DNA of 56,843 nucleotides from Thermoleophilaceae bacterium (GTDB lineage Bacteria > Actinomycetota > Thermoleophilia > Solirubrobacterales > Thermoleophilaceae), in the NCBI GenBank assembly GCA_019683805.1, contig JADGHQ010000009.1:1-56843 (forward strand), given 5' to 3'. Within the stretch, counting starts at the first letter, position 1. Each line of letters starts with the position of its first letter. Positions 1 to 10,300 of this stretch are shown one piece after another. Made by a program: the position numbers and the translations under genes. The notes beneath the pieces were generated by a model. It worked only from the letters and a program-made list of their open reading frames with translations. It was not told where the DNA came from and made no database searches.

Positions 1-97
<97 letters not shown>

Positions 98-256
98 CGC
101 GATGGGTACACCGGCCCGTCTGGGGATGGTGTGCGGCCCTCGTGGGGCTAGGGCTCAGGTGATGACAGGCGGGCGGCGCGCGCCTGTCGTCGTTCAGGGG
201 CCGTTTTGGGCCGCCGGGCGGCGGCCGGCGCGGGCGCCGCCGCCCCGGAACGCGTG

Positions 257-288
257 AGCGCCCAGGGGCTCTCGGCACCCTGGGCGCT
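257..288 (-). terminator. hairpin after the transposase-like gene
   Basis: A perfect 11-bp stem AGCGCCCAGGG/CCCTGGGCGCT with a 10-nt loop lies 13 nt after the minus-strand stop at 302. There is no U tract. The same stem, one pair shorter, recurs at 17010-17040 after another gene that ends in almost the same residues. Confidence 0.6.
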
Positions 289-301
289 GGCTGGTCGTCG
301 T

Positions 302-2370
302 CTAGAAGGGCAGCTCGTCCGGGTCGATCGCCGGCGCGGGCGGCGGGTCTCCCGGCGGTTCAGCCGGCCGGTCGGGGCCGGATCCATCAGGCGACGCCGT
401 GGGCCTCTCGTTCTCGGCGGGCTCGTAGGCGTCGGGCATCACCGGCTGGTTGCGGGTGCGCGGCAACGGCAGCTCGGCGAGCTCGTCGGCGTTGACGACG
501 ATGTCGCCGGTGACGGGGTTGACGAGGTTGCCGGTCTTCAGATCGCGCATCAGCCCGGTGTCGGCGTCGGCGACGTAGCGGTAGCGCGGGCGCTTGGGTC
601 CGAGCCCCTTGGCGACGGCTGCGTCGCCGTACGGCCGCTGCAGGCCCTCGGCGCGACGCTTGGCGTTCATGAGCTCGAGGTGCTCGGCGGCGTCGATGAA
701 GTAGGGCTGTTCGTCGTTGCGGGCGGGGCAGCCGTCGATCCAGCCCTGGCGCCAGAGGATCTTGAGCCAGTTGAGGACGACCGAGCCGTGGGCGCGCAGC
801 TGCTGCCAGTCACGGCCGATCCGCTTCGGGCGGGTCTCGGCGTTCTTGCCGCCGTTCTTGTTGCGCGTGCGGGCGAGATGGTGGGCGCGCTCGAGCGCCT
901 GCGCCTGCGTGAAGAGCGCTTGGTAAGCGGCGGTGTTTCGCCAGAGCGGGAGCAAGTAGCGGGGATCGACCTTGCAGTAGATGGTCTGCTCCCTCGGCTG
1001 CTGGCGGCCGTTCTTGGACTGCTTGAGGCAGTCGGGCGTGGGGCGCTTACAGGTGAACCAGATCCGCGGCTTGCCGTCGTTCGGGCTGAAGCGCACGAAC
1101 TCGGTCTCACCGCCGCAGAACTTGCAGCGCGGATGCCGTCGCGGTCGAAGCGCTCGTAGTCCCGCGGCCGCCCGTCCTCGCCCTTGTAGGAGCGGAAAGG
1201 CATGACCGCGGTGATCCCCTTCTCGACGAGCAGCTGGCAGTTGCTCTTGGTCAGGAAACCCTTGTCGGCGCTCAGCGCGCGGATGTGACCGTCGCCGCAG
1301 ATCTCTGTCATCCGGTCGACGACCTCGGGGAGGAGCGTGAGCTCCTGCTCGTCGGCGGCTTCTACGAGGTTGAGGACCGGCTCCTGGAAGGTGTGGCAGA
1401 CGACCTTCAGGTTGTAGAAGCCGAGCCAGAACTTGATCGCACCCTTGGGCCCCTTGTAGGCGCGCGGGCCGGCGGTTGGGTCCATCACGCGCCACCAGTG
1501 CTGGCCGACGCGCATGCGGAGCGTGCCGGTGCCCTCGTCGTAGACGAGCCGCTCGGCTTCGCCGATCGACGGCGTCCCGAAGTCGTCTGCGAGCGGTTCG
1601 GCGTTGCGGCGCTTCCGGTCGGCTGCCGCCTCTTCGGTAGAGATGCGTGCGGGCGTCATCGCCTGGCCGTTCTTGCTGCGGATCCTTCTGCCGTGGCGGT
1701 CGACGCGTGGCTTGCCCCAGCCGGGGCAGCCTTCTCCACGCCGGCAGTCGTGGTGCATGCGCGCGTGCGTCTCGGCTTCGGTGCAGTCGATATGGAGGTC
1801 GAAGCAGACCCGGCCGCCTGTGCGCTTGATGGCCTCGCGGATCAGCAGCGCGCTCGCCTGGAAGAGCTCCTCCTGCGCGCACTGCTCGAGCTCGATGAAG
1901 CGGTTGCGGGTGGTCTCGTAGGAGGGCCGCTTCGAGAAGCCGGCCTCCCACCACATCAGCGGCGAGCTCTCCCTCCACCACGGCTGGATGTCGACGATGC
2001 CTGACTGCATGAAGGCGAGGAAGGCGAGGATCCACTCCCCCTGCTCGCGCGGGCGGCCGCCGCCGAAGTCGTAGTCAGTGCGCAGACGCAGGTCCGCGAG
2101 AAGGTCGCACTGCTTCGCGATCCGCACGATTTCGGTCTGGCTGAGGACGTCCTTGTCCTTCGAGAACTGCCCCACGCCGGGCCAGATCATGGGCGGGTCC
2201 GCCTTGCGCGGCTTCGCGGCGAGCGCCTTCTCGGTGACTGTGCGCTCGTGGCGCAGCGGTCCGCGGAGGAGCTGCTGCCGGTAGCGGCGCAGCTGGCGGC
2301 GCCGCGCGGCTGGGGTGAGGTCCGGCCGGTTCATGCGCTGCTTCCAGGTCTGTCCGCGACGACGTGCCAT
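302..2370 (-). pseudogene. frameshifted DDE transposase-like protein with SSB-like C-terminal tail
   Basis: Two overlapping minus-strand frames join into one protein of about 689 residues. The N-terminal frame runs from ATG 2370 (MARRRGQTWKQR) to about 1135, and the other continues to the stop at 302. The first half carries HIDCTEAETH and ALSADKGFLTKSN, which resemble the first two acidic motifs of IS1182/IS4-type DDE transposases. After the shift comes a zinc-ribbon-like CKFCGG...FTCKRPTPDC, then a proline-rich linker and the last residues DPDELPF. The break lies near DRDGI/RCKFCGG. The acidic tip resembles the C-terminal tip of bacterial SSB proteins (DDxPF type). No IS terminal repeats were found, so it may be a resident island gene rather than an insertion. 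It could also be a sequencing frameshift in an intact gene. Confidence 0.6.
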
Positions 2371-2426
2371 GCGATCTCTGCCGACACCATCTCGACGGTC
2401 GCCCGGACCGAGCCGGTCAGGATTGA

Positions 2427-2465
2427 ACAGTAAAAATCTGATCGCATACGAACATATGTTCGTAT
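2427..2465 (-). promoter_or_regulatory. LexA/SOS-type box over the promoter of the transposase-like gene
   Basis: The segment 2446-2465 is a perfect 20-bp palindrome, ATACGAACATATGTTCGTAT. Its core CGAAC-N4-GTTCG is the Gram-positive/actinobacterial LexA (Cheo) box. On the minus strand it overlaps the -35 position of a promoter whose -10 is TACTGT (2432-2427), about 57 nt before ATG 2370. LexA binding would block this promoter, so the gene is predicted to be induced by DNA damage. The divergent EVE gene starts about 145 bp to the right. Confidence 0.7.
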
Positions 2466-2610
2466 AGATCGCGGCGGCTGCAGGGAGCCGACAACGGCAC
2501 CCCTCCGGGTTTCCGCGCTGGCGCTTATCAGATCCAATCAAGTTGACAGAACCGCACTGCTAAGGGAACATCTGGCGCTCAGCTAACCAACGAAGCTCTA
2601 AAGGAGGACG

Positions 2611-3105
2611 ATGGCGCACGAAAGGTTCGGTACCGGGCCGTGGGCGTGGCTCAAAGGCGTCGGCACAGCAGAGGATCCGCTGGCGCGCGACTGGCGCATC
2701 GGCAACGAGTACCTCCTGACCAAGATCTGGTTCTCGAAGTACCCCCGCTCAGTACGCGCCGGCGACCTGCTCGTCTACTACGCGGCGCGCTGGAAGGTCA
2801 TGCCGGCGATCGTCGAGGTGGCCTCCGACACGGTGACCGACGAGAAGGATGGGCACCCGGAGCACGGCGAGCGCTTCCGCTGGATGATGCGCGTGCGCCC
2901 GCTGATCTCTGTTGACCTCGACGTCGCGCCGCATCTAACCCGTACGCCGATCAAGCCCACCAGGGTCAAGCGGCTCTCCCACCTGCTGCTCCGACCGGAT
3001 GAGTACGAAGCGATCCGCGAACTGCTGCTCGAGGCCGCGCACGCCGACACGCAGTGGAACCTGAGCGGTCGGTTCCCACTCGGCTCACAGCCGACGGCGG
3101 CGTAG
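2611..3105 (+). CDS. EVE-domain (PUA-like) protein
   Basis: This 164-residue protein fits the EVE/PUA-like fold. It has an aromatic N-terminal strand, then AGDLLVYYAARWKVMPAIVEV (residues about 50-70) matching the 'GD-vvfY...aigev' core, then an RFRWMMRVRPL strand. EVE domains bind modified bases and are often found beside restriction systems, which agrees with the type I RM genes downstream. Start ATG 2611 is preceded by a very strong Shine-Dalgarno, AAAGGAGG, 4-5 nt upstream. It is transcribed away from the SOS-box-controlled gene. The ligand is unknown; a role as a modified-base sensor is inference. Confidence 0.7.
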   Translation: MAHERFGTGPWAWLKGVGTAEDPLARDWRIGNEYLLTKIWFSKYPRSVRAGDLLVYYAARWKVMPAIVEVASDTVTDEKDGHPEHGERFRWMMRVRPLISVDLDVAPHLTRTPIKPTRVKRLSHLLLRPDEYEAIRELLLEAAHADTQWNLSGRFPLGSQPTAA

Positions 3106-3113
3106 CTGACGTC

Positions 3114-3545
3114 TTACGAGTCGTCGGTCCGCCACAGCCGCTCGCGGACGGGCGGCTTGTAGGCGCGGTAGCGGTCGAGCACCATCCACTCGCGCCACTC
3201 GTCCTCGATCAGCTCCTCGAGCGGCACGTCAAGTGCGATCGCACAGTTCGCCAGGTATCGGATCGGCGGGTTCGGCATCCTGCCAGTCTCGAGGCGCCGG
3301 TAGGTCGGCAGCGAGAGGCCGACCGCACGGGCAAGGTCATGCTGCGTTGCAACCCGCATCTTGCGGGCTGCAGTCAGTTTCGACGGGCGGCGATGCCCGC
3401 CGGGTCCGGCCGAGGGGTTCACGCGCCGGAACGCTACCCGCGCGAACGGCGGCGCTCCACACGACACGGAGTAGCCGTCAGCGGCCGGCCGTGGTACCAG
3501 GCCCGAGCCGGTCATCGCCGCGGGTGCACCGGAAAGCGCGCGCAA
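3114..3545 (-). CDS. XRE-type helix-turn-helix regulator
   Basis: The C-terminal 90 residues contain an XRE-like HTH (KLTAARKMRVATQHDLARAV, then GLSLPTYRRLETGRMPNPP). A short domain DEWREWMVLDRYRAYKPPVR follows. The start is uncertain: residues before KLTAARK look non-conserved, no ATG or GTG lies just before them, and 3545 is simply the first ATG of the open frame. The gene faces away from hsdM with about 106 bp between, a position typical of a controller of an RM operon. A broken copy of the same gene lies at 17854-18108. Confidence 0.65.
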   Translation of the reverse strand: MRALSGAPAAMTGSGLVPRPAADGYSVSCGAPPFARVAFRRVNPSAGPGGHRRPSKLTAARKMRVATQHDLARAVGLSLPTYRRLETGRMPNPPIRYLANCAIALDVPLEELIEDEWREWMVLDRYRAYKPPVRERLWRTDDS

Positions 3546-3651
3546 CAGCGGCTGTCGGAGGTAAGTTCCTAACGATGCCGATCAGGACTCGCAAGCTCGC
3601 ACCGCGTGCCAGCGGCGCTCGTACAGCAACCATGGGAGACGGGGGGCGCTC

Positions 3652-6600
3652 GTGGCGCTGAAGAAGTCAGATCTCTACCGCTCGCTGTGGGCCAGCTGCG
3701 ACGAGCTGCGCGGCGGGATGGACGCGTCCCAGTACAAGGACTACATCCTCACGCTGCTGTTCGTGAAGTACGTGACGGACAAGGCGAAGGCCGACCCGGA
3801 CAGCCTGATCGAGGTTCCCGATGGCGGCTCGTTCGACGACCTCGTCGCGCTCAAGGGCGACAAGGAGATCGGTGACAAGACCAACAAGGTCATCGCGAAG
3901 CTCGCCGACGCCAACGACCTGCGCAACGTCATCGACCTCGCCGACTTCAACGACGAGGAGAAGCTCGGCCGCGGCAAGGAGCTGGTGGATCGACTCGGTC
4001 AGCTGATCTCGATCTTCGCCGACCTCGACTTCAGCGGCAGCCGCGCCGAGGGTGACGACCTGCTCGGCGACGCCTACGAGTACCTGATGCAGCACTTCGC
4101 CACCGAGTCCGGCAAGTCAAAGGGCCAGTTCTACACGCCGGCCGAGGTCTCGCGCGTGCTCGCGAAGGTGGTCGGCATTGGCCCGCAGACGCGCCAGGAT
4201 CAGACGGTCTACGACCCGACGTGCGGGTCTGGCTCCCTGCTGTTGAAGGCGGCTGAGGAAGCGCCGCGCGGGATCACGATCTACGGGCAGGAGAAGGACG
4301 TCGCAACCTGGGCGCTGGCCAAGATGAACATGATCCTGCACGGCCGCCCTGAAGCCGCGCACGACATCGCCAAGGGCGACACGATCACCAACCCGCAGTT
4401 CACGCAGGGCGGCCAGCTCAAGACCTTCGACTTCGCCGTCGCCAACCCGCCGTTCTCGATCAAGTCGTGGAGCCACGGCCTCGAGAACGAGTACGGCCGC
4501 TTCGAGTTCGGCCGGCCGCCGGAGAAGAACGGCGACTACGCGTTTCTGCTGCACATCCTCAAGTCGCTCAAGCCGAACGGCAAGGCGGCGGTGATCCTCC
4601 CCCACGGCGTGCTGTTCCGGGGCAACGCCGAGGCGGTAATCCGCAAGGAACTCGTCAAGCGCGGCTACATCAAGGGCATCATCGGCCTGCCGCCCAACCT
4701 CTTCTACGGCACCGGCATCCCGGCGTGCATCGTGGTGCTGGACAAGGAGAACGCCCACGCCCGCACCGGCGTCTTCATGATCGACGCGTCCAAGGGGTTC
4801 AAGAAGGACGGAAACAAGAACCGCCTCCGCAGCCGGGACATCCACAAGATCGTGGACGTCTTCAACAAGCAGATCGAAATCGAGCGCTACTCGCGCATGG
4901 TCCCGGTCGCCGAGATCGCGAGCGAGGCTAACGACTACAACCTCAACATCCCCCGCTACGTCGACTCGTCCGAGCCGGAGGACATCCAGGATCTGCACGC
5001 GCATCTGCACGGCGGGATCCCCGAGCGCGACATCGACGCGCTCGCCGGCTACTGGGATGCGTTTCCGTCGCTGCGCTCGAAACTGTTCAAGCCGAACCGC
5101 CCCGGCTACGTCGACCTCGCCGTCGATGTGGCTGACGTTCAGCAGACCATCCTGGGCTCCGATGAGTACAAGCAGTTCGCCGACCGCGCACAGGCGGTGC
5201 TGCGCGATTGGTTCTCCGCGCACCGGGACACGCTGGCGGCGATCACGCCAGAGACGCGTCCGAACGAGCTGATCACCGAGCTTGGCGACGATCTGCTCGC
5301 CCGCTTCCGGTCATTCCCGTTGCTCGACGAGTACGACGTGTACGAGCAGCTGCTCAGCTACTGGCACGAAACCATGCACGACGACGTGTTCCTCGTCATG
5401 AACAGCGGCTGGCTTGAGGCGTCCCGCCCGCGGCCGGCGCGACTCGGAAAAGACAAGAACGGCAAGCCGAAGTACGAGGACGCCGACATCGTCACGGGCT
5501 CGGGCAAGTCGCTCGCGCGCTACGTCATGGACCTGATCCCGCCGAAGCTCGTGGTTGCGAGGTACCTAGCAGAGGACAAGGCGAAGCTCGAACAGCTCGC
5601 GCTCAGGGCCGAGCAAGCGACGCGCGCACGCGAAGAATATGTCGAGGAACACGCGGTTGAGGACGGCCTCTTGTGGGACGCGGTCGACGACAAGGGCGGT
5701 GTCACGCAGAAGACCGCAAAGGACGCGCTCAAGCAGGCGAAGGCGGACGGCGACCATGACGTCGTTGCCGCCCTGAAGCGGGCGCTTGACCTGTTCAAGC
5801 AAGAGGCCGACGCGAAGAAGGCGGTAAAGCAAGCGCAGACCGAACTCGACGCCGCCACAGTTGATAAGTACGGCGAGCTGTCCGGCGACGAGGTCATGAC
5901 GCTTGTTCTCGAGGACAAGTGGCTCGCGAGCGTCGAGACGCGGGTTCGCGCGACGGTCGACGTGCTGACGCTCGAGCTCGTAGCTCGTCTAGAGCAGCTC
6001 GGTGATCGGTACGGCGCCACAGTCGGTGCGCTCGAGTCGGAACTCGGGCTTGCGTCCAAGCGCGTGCAGCAACACCTCGCGGCCATGGGGGGTCCAATGA
6101 GTTCGCAACATGCCCCCCGCTCAAAAATCCGTGACCTCGCGGAACTCGTCACGAAGGGCACGACGCCGACTTCGATGGGCCGCAGGTTCACAACAAGCGG
6201 CGTCCGCTTCATCAAGGTTGAGACCATCACGCCCGACGGTGCGCTTGTTCCGAGCAAGCTCGCGTATATCGACCGCGAGACAGACGAGCTGCTCAGGCGA
6301 TCACAACTGCGTGAGGGGGACGTGCTGTTCTCGATTGCTGGAGCACTCGGGCGGTCGACGATGGTCGAGGCGTCCTGGCTGCCAGCGAATACAAACCAGG
6401 CCTTCGCGATCGTGCGACTGCGGAAAGGGTCTCACGTCCTAGCTCGCTACCTCTTGTGGGCGCTCCGTAGCCATGCGGTGCGATCGCGCATCGCGGAGAT
6501 CAACGTTCAGGCAGCGCAGGCGAACCTGTCGCTCGAGCAGGTGAACGACTTCGAGATCCCGATCCCGAGCCTGGCCCGCCAAGAAAAGATCGCCGGCGCG

Positions 6601-7347
6601 CTGGACGACGCTGAACACGAGGTCAAGGTTCTCGAGCGCCTCATCGCGAAGAAGGAGGACGTCAAGCGGGGGCTCATGCAGACCCTCCTCTCAGGGGAGA
6701 CGCGGCTGGCTGGTTTCAATCGCGAATGGTCGACGACGACGACGCTCGGTGATCTCGGCGAGTTCTTCAAAGGACGCGGGATCAAACGCGATGATGTTCG
6801 CCATGCCGGTGTCCCATGCATCCGCTACGGAGAGCTCTACACCACCTACAAGGGTTACACGGCGGAGACGGTGTCTTACGTCGATGAGGCAGTGGCAGCG
6901 ACTGCATTTGCGCTGCGTAGCGGCGATCTGCTGTTTGCCGGGTCTGGTGAGACTCGCGCAGAAATCGGCATGTGCCTCGCCTACACGGGTTCGGAGCCCG
7001 CGGTGGCCGGCGGAGATATCGTCGTACTTCGCCAGAAGCTGGCCAACCCGGTGTACCTAGCGTTGCTGATGAATACGCCGGCGATCGCCAGCCAAAAGGC
7101 GCGCATGGGACAGGGCGACGCGGTTGTTCACATCAGCAGCCGTGCACTTGCGGGGATCGAGGTGCGGCTGCCCGAACGTGCTGAGCAAGACGCGATCACC
7201 GCCGTCCTGATGGACGCGGATGCAGAGATCGAGCAGCTTCGGGCCCGCCACACGAAGGCACAGGCGATTAAGCAGGGCATGATGCAGGAGCTCCTGACGG
7301 GCCGGACGCGCCTGCCGGTGGACGATCGAGAGGCGGTGGCAGCGTGA
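3652..7347 (+). CDS. hsdM: type I RM methyltransferase HsdM joined in frame to specificity subunit HsdS
   Basis: This single 1231-residue frame covers two usually separate subunits. Residues 1 to about 815 are HsdM: an HsdM_N helical domain (SDLYRSLWASCDELRG), the SAM-binding DPTCGSGS motif (about 188-195), the catalytic NPPF (265-268), and a long charged helical extension. Residues 816-1231 are a complete HsdS with two target-recognition domains separated by a conserved helix (ALDDAEHEVKVLERLIAKKEDVKRG). The junction lies at a run of six G. With five G, HsdM would stop at a TGA overlapping the ATG at 6097, the classic ATGA arrangement. Start GTG 3652 follows a G-rich stretch. The complex would methylate adenine in a bipartite site and, with HsdR, cut unmodified DNA. 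Whether the fusion is biological is open. Confidence 0.9.
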   Translation: MALKKSDLYRSLWASCDELRGGMDASQYKDYILTLLFVKYVTDKAKADPDSLIEVPDGGSFDDLVALKGDKEIGDKTNKVIAKLADANDLRNVIDLADFNDEEKLGRGKELVDRLGQLISIFADLDFSGSRAEGDDLLGDAYEYLMQHFATESGKSKGQFYTPAEVSRVLAKVVGIGPQTRQDQTVYDPTCGSGSLLLKAAEEAPRGITIYGQEKDVATWALAKMNMILHGRPEAAHDIAKGDTITNPQFTQGGQLKTFDFAVANPPFSIKSWSHGLENEYGRFEFGRPPEKNGDYAFLLHILKSLKPNGKAAVILPHGVLFRGNAEAVIRKELVKRGYIKGIIGLPPNLFYGTGIPACIVVLDKENAHARTGVFMIDASKGFKKDGNKNRLRSRDIHKIVDVFNKQIEIERYSRMVPVAEIASEANDYNLNIPRYVDSSEPEDIQDLHAHLHGGIPERDIDALAGYWDAFPSLRSKLFKPNRPGYVDLAVDVADVQQTILGSDEYKQFADRAQAVLRDWFSAHRDTLAAITPETRPNELITELGDDLLARFRSFPLLDEYDVYEQLLSYWHETMHDDVFLVMNSGWLEASRPRPARLGKDKNGKPKYEDADIVTGSGKSLARYVMDLIPPKLVVARYLAEDKAKLEQLALRAEQATRAREEYVEEHAVEDGLLWDAVDDKGGVTQKTAKDALKQAKADGDHDVVAALKRALDLFKQEADAKKAVKQAQTELDAATVDKYGELSGDEVMTLVLEDKWLASVETRVRATVDVLTLELVARLEQLGDRYGATVGALESELGLASKRVQQHLAAMGGPMSSQHAPRSKIRDLAELVTKGTTPTSMGRRFTTSGVRFIKVETITPDGALVPSKLAYIDRETDELLRRSQLREGDVLFSIAGALGRSTMVEASWLPANTNQAFAIVRLRKGSHVLARYLLWALRSHAVRSRIAEINVQAAQANLSLEQVNDFEIPIPSLARQEKIAGALDDAEHEVKVLERLIAKKEDVKRGLMQTLLSGETRLAGFNREWSTTTTLGDLGEFFKGRGIKRDDVRHAGVPCIRYGELYTTYKGYTAETVSYVDEAVAATAFALRSGDLLFAGSGETRAEIGMCLAYTGSEPAVAGGDIVVLRQKLANPVYLALLMNTPAIASQKARMGQGDAVVHISSRALAGIEVRLPERAEQDAITAVLMDADAEIEQLRARHTKAQAIKQGMMQELLTGRTRLPVDDREAVAA
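6087..6092 (+). other. G6 tract at the HsdM/HsdS junction
   Basis: Six G residues (ATGGGGGGTCC) lie just before the HsdS start. Loss of one G changes the reading to ATG GGG GTC CAA TGA, ending HsdM at a stop that overlaps ATG 6097. The tract could be a slippage or phase-variation site, a fixed mutation, or a homopolymer sequencing error. Confidence 0.6.
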
Positions 7348-10300
7348 GCACCGTCGGTCAGCTCGAGCGCGAGGTTCAGCCGCGCGTCGTCAAGCTCTTC
7401 GAGAACCGCCTGAACTTTGTCTACCTCGGCGACTGGCAGTACCCCGCGCTGAACTCGAACATCGAGGTGCCGCTGCTCGAGGGCAACCTGCTCAACCGCG
7501 GCTATGACGACGACCTGATCGACAAGGCGGTCGAGAAGCTGAAGAAGGCCGCGGCAGTCGGGGGCGGGCGGCATCTGTACGAAGCCAACCGCGAGGTCTA
7601 CGAGCTGCTCCGCTACGGCGTGAAAGTCAAGCCGGGCGCCGGCGAGCACCAGGAGACGGTCTGGCTGATCGACTGGGAGACGCCGGAGGCGAACGAGTTC
7701 GCGATCGCCGAAGAGGTCACGGTGTACGGCCAGCACAGCAAGCGGCCCGATCTCGTGCTGTACGTGAACGGGATCGCGGTCGCGGTGATCGAGCTCAAGC
7801 GCTCGAAGGTCGCGGTGTCTGAGGGGATCCGGCAGAGCATCGGCAACCAGAAGCCGGAGTTCATCCAACCTTTCTTCTCGACCGTCCAACTGCTGATCGC
7901 CGGCAACGACGTCGAGGGCCTCCACTATGCGGTGATCGGAACACCGGAGAAGTACTGGCTCAGGTGGAAGCTGACTGACGACATCCACGCCGAGCTGCGC
8001 GCCGAGATCGAGCAGCAGTGCGAAGGCATCGAGGAGCCGCTCGACGAGGCGTTCGTGCAGCTGTGTTCGAAGCGGCGGCTGCTCGAGGTGATCCACGACT
8101 TCATCGTGTTCGACCGCGGCATCAAGAAGATCTGCCGGCCGAACCAGTACTTCGGCGTCAAGGCGGCGCAGGAGCGGGCCCGGCGGCGTGAGGGCGGGAT
8201 CATCTGGCACACGCAGGGCGCGGGCAAGTCACTCACGATGGTGTGGCTTGCGAAATGGCTCCGGGAGCATCAGCGCGACGCGCGCGTGCTGCTGATCACC
8301 GACCGCACCGAGCTCGACGAGCAGATCGAGGGTGTCTTCGAGGGAGTGAACGAGCAGATTTACCGGACCAAGAGCGGCAGGGACATGCTCGACACGCTCA
8401 ACAAGTCCGACCGCTGGCTGATCTGCTCGCTGATCCACAAGTTCCGCGGCTCGCAGGACGAAAAGGAACGCGACGCCGCCGGGGACGCGTTCATCAGGGA
8501 ACTCCAGGCTAGCCTGCCGGCCGGGTTCTCCGCGAAGGGCAACATCTACGTGTTCGTCGACGAGGCGCACCGCACCCAGTCCGGGAAGCTGCACGCGGCG
8601 ATGAAGAAGCTGCTGCCCGGCGCGATGTTCATCGGCTTCACCGGGACGCCGCTGTTGAAGGCGGACAAGCCCACCACGATCGCGACGTTCGGCACCTTCA
8701 TCCACACCTACAAGTTCGACGAGGCGGTAGACGACGGCGTGGTGCTCGATCTGCGCTACGAGGCGCGCAACATCGGGCAGCGGCTCAGCTCGCCACAGAA
8801 GGTCGACCAGTGGTTCGACGCGCAGACGAAGGGCATGACCGACGTTGCGCGCGCCGAGCTGAAGAAGCGCTGGGGCACGCTGCAGAAGGTCACCAGCGCC
8901 GAGCCGCGGGCGCGGCACATCGTCAACGACATCCTGCTCGACATGAAGACCCGGCCGCGGCTGGCGGATGGGCGCGGCAACGCGATCCTGGTCAGCGGCA
9001 GCATCTACCAGGCGTGCAAGTTCTACGAGCTGTTCTCCGCCACCGACCTCAAGGGCAAGGTCGCGATCGTCACGAGCTACCAGCCACAGGCGGGCGACAT
9101 CTCCAAGGAGGACACCGGACACGGCGCCACCGAGAAGCTGCGCCAGTACCAGATCTACCGGCAGATGCTCGCCGACCACTTCGGCGAACCGGCGGACGTC
9201 GCGATGAACAAGGTGGAGCTGTTCGAGGAGCAGGTCAAGGAGCGGTTCGTCAACGAGCCGGGCCAGATGCGGCTGCTGATCGTCGTCGACAAGCTGTTGA
9301 CCGGGTTCGACGCGCCGTCGGCCACCTACCTGTACATCGACAAGAAGATGCGCGACCACGGGCTGTTCCAGGCGATCTGCCGCGTGAACCGGCTCGACGG
9401 CGAGGACAAGACCTACGGCTACATCGTCGACTACCGCGACCTGTTCAAGTCGCTGTCGAGCGCGATCACCGACTACACCTCCGGCGCGCTCGACGGCTAC
9501 GACCCGGAGGACATCGACGGGCTGCTCAATGACCGCATTAAGAAGGCGCGCGAGGATCTCGACAACGCGCTCGAGAAGGTCGAGCTGCTGTGCGAGCCGG
9601 TCGAGCCGCCGAAGGGCACCGTCCAGTACCAGCGCTATTTCTGTGCCAGTGAGCCCGGCAACGCCGAACAGCTCAAGGCGAACGAGGCCAAGCGCGTCGA
9701 GCTTTACAAGGACGTCGCCGCGCTGGTGCGCGCGTACGGCGCGATCGCCAACGAACTCCCGGAAGCCGGCTACAGCGACACGGAAGCCGCGGAGATCAAG
9801 ATGAAGGTCGGCCATTACGCCGATGTACGCGACGAGGTCAAGCTCGGCGCCGGCGAGAACCTCGACCTCAAGGAATACGAGGCCGACATGCGCTTCCTGC
9901 TCGACACCTACATCCAGGCGGACCCCTCTGAGGTTGTTGCCGACTTCGAGGACGCGGGCCTGATCCAGCTGATCGTGAAGCTCGGAGTCGGCGCAATCGA
10001 CAAGCTGCCGACGCGGATCAAGTCCGACCCGGCGGCGGTTGCCGAGACAATTCTCGGCAACACCCGCAGGCTGATCATCGACCAGCGAGCGACCAATCCC
10101 AAGTACTACGACAGGATGTCCCAGCTGCTCGACGCGATCATCGAGGAACAGAAGAAGGGCGCGCTCGACTACAAGCAGTACCTCGAGCGGCTAATCGAGC
10201 ACGCGCAGAAGGTCGCGGCCGGCGAAGCGGACGGCCACTACCCGGACTGGGCGAACAGCTCCGCCAAGCGCGCACTGATCGACTTCGGCCTACCGGACGA

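Noticed and set aside
206-1159. Long plus-strand open frame of 317 codons opposite the transposase-like gene
   Set aside because: It is the antisense of a recognisable protein, in GC-rich DNA where such shadows are common, and has no domain.
4117-5223. Minus-strand frame of 368 codons inside hsdM
   Set aside because: It lies opposite the HsdM catalytic domain and consists of Val/Asp/Arg-rich shadow sequence.
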